Of a stretch of 42,893 nt of DNA, positions 42,887 through 42,893 are shown piece by piece; the first letter of the stretch is position 1, and each line of letters starts with the position of its first letter. The stretch is taken from assembly GCA_963169045.1 (NCBI GenBank), contig CAUJDF010000101.1, positions 1 through 42,893 on the forward strand, read 5' to 3'. This stretch comes from Myxococcota bacterium. GTDB taxonomy: Bacteria > Myxococcota_A > Bradymonadia > UBA7976 > UBA1532. The notes under the pieces are model-generated. The model was given only the letters and a program-made list of their open reading frames with translations. It had not been told where the DNA came from and did not search any database. The position numbers and the translations under genes were made by a program.

Positions 42887-42893
42887 CCGGCCG

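Overview
The window is very GC-rich DNA (by eye about 70% or more) with dense, translationally coupled genes. It most resembles a Myxococcota (Polyangia-like) chromosome. The clues are lipoproteins with poly-Asp/Ala/Gly linkers, a Cys-rich lipoprotein with the CNAILGLD-type mature N-terminus common in that group, thrombospondin type-3 repeats, a Ser/Thr kinase operon, an HTTM protein and a large hybrid kinase. Taxonomy is inferred from style, not from a marker gene.

Layout, left to right. 1-5607: a divergent partial gene, then a membrane-anchored TPR protein, a collagen/tail-fibre-like exported protein and a calcium-binding TSP3 lipoprotein. 5608-6245: a decayed IS91-type transposase. 6246-7792: a small membrane protein coupled to an HTTM protein. 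7955-11406: a tightly coupled sulfur/persulfide operon (TauE/SafE-YeeE fusion, YeeE/YedE half-permeases, ETHE1/Blh-like persulfide dioxygenase) behind a possible sigma-54 promoter. 11515-17038: a dual-core hybrid histidine kinase, an MlaC-like protein and NnrS. 17041-23198: a MarR regulator divergent from a TolC-adaptor-RND tripartite pump, with an operator-like dyad between them. 23226-27411 (minus): a Ser/Thr kinase, a TPR protein and a Cys-rich lipoprotein whose reading frames overlap. 27597-32561: a second TolC-like protein, a frameshifted internally duplicated Cys-containing protein, and a patatin/BamA-type phospholipase. 32705-36982: AbgT transporter, amphi-Trp protein, repeat lipoprotein. 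36997-39063: an AAPAT-repeat lipoprotein divergent from an exported protein built of ribosomal L7/L12 C-terminal-like domains. 39119-40728: a 42-bp-period array of dyads, a strong sigma-54 promoter match, an unknown protein and a small ORF. 40763-42355 (minus): RtcR, a sigma-54 activator with a CARF sensor. 42356-42893: wreckage of an IS5-type transposase and a truncated four-helix-bundle gene.

The most interesting region is 39.1-42.4 kb. An array of eight copies of a dyad centred on GAGTCG, spaced 42 bp (four helical turns), lies upstream of a TGGCAC-N5-CTGCT promoter that drives an unrecognised gene. A sigma-54 activator of the RNA-repair type is encoded right next to it, and no rtcA or rtcB is in the window. 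This looks like a candidate RtcR-controlled (or otherwise sigma-54-controlled) locus that is not the classical RNA ligase/cyclase operon. All calls come from reading sequence and translations; no database search was run.
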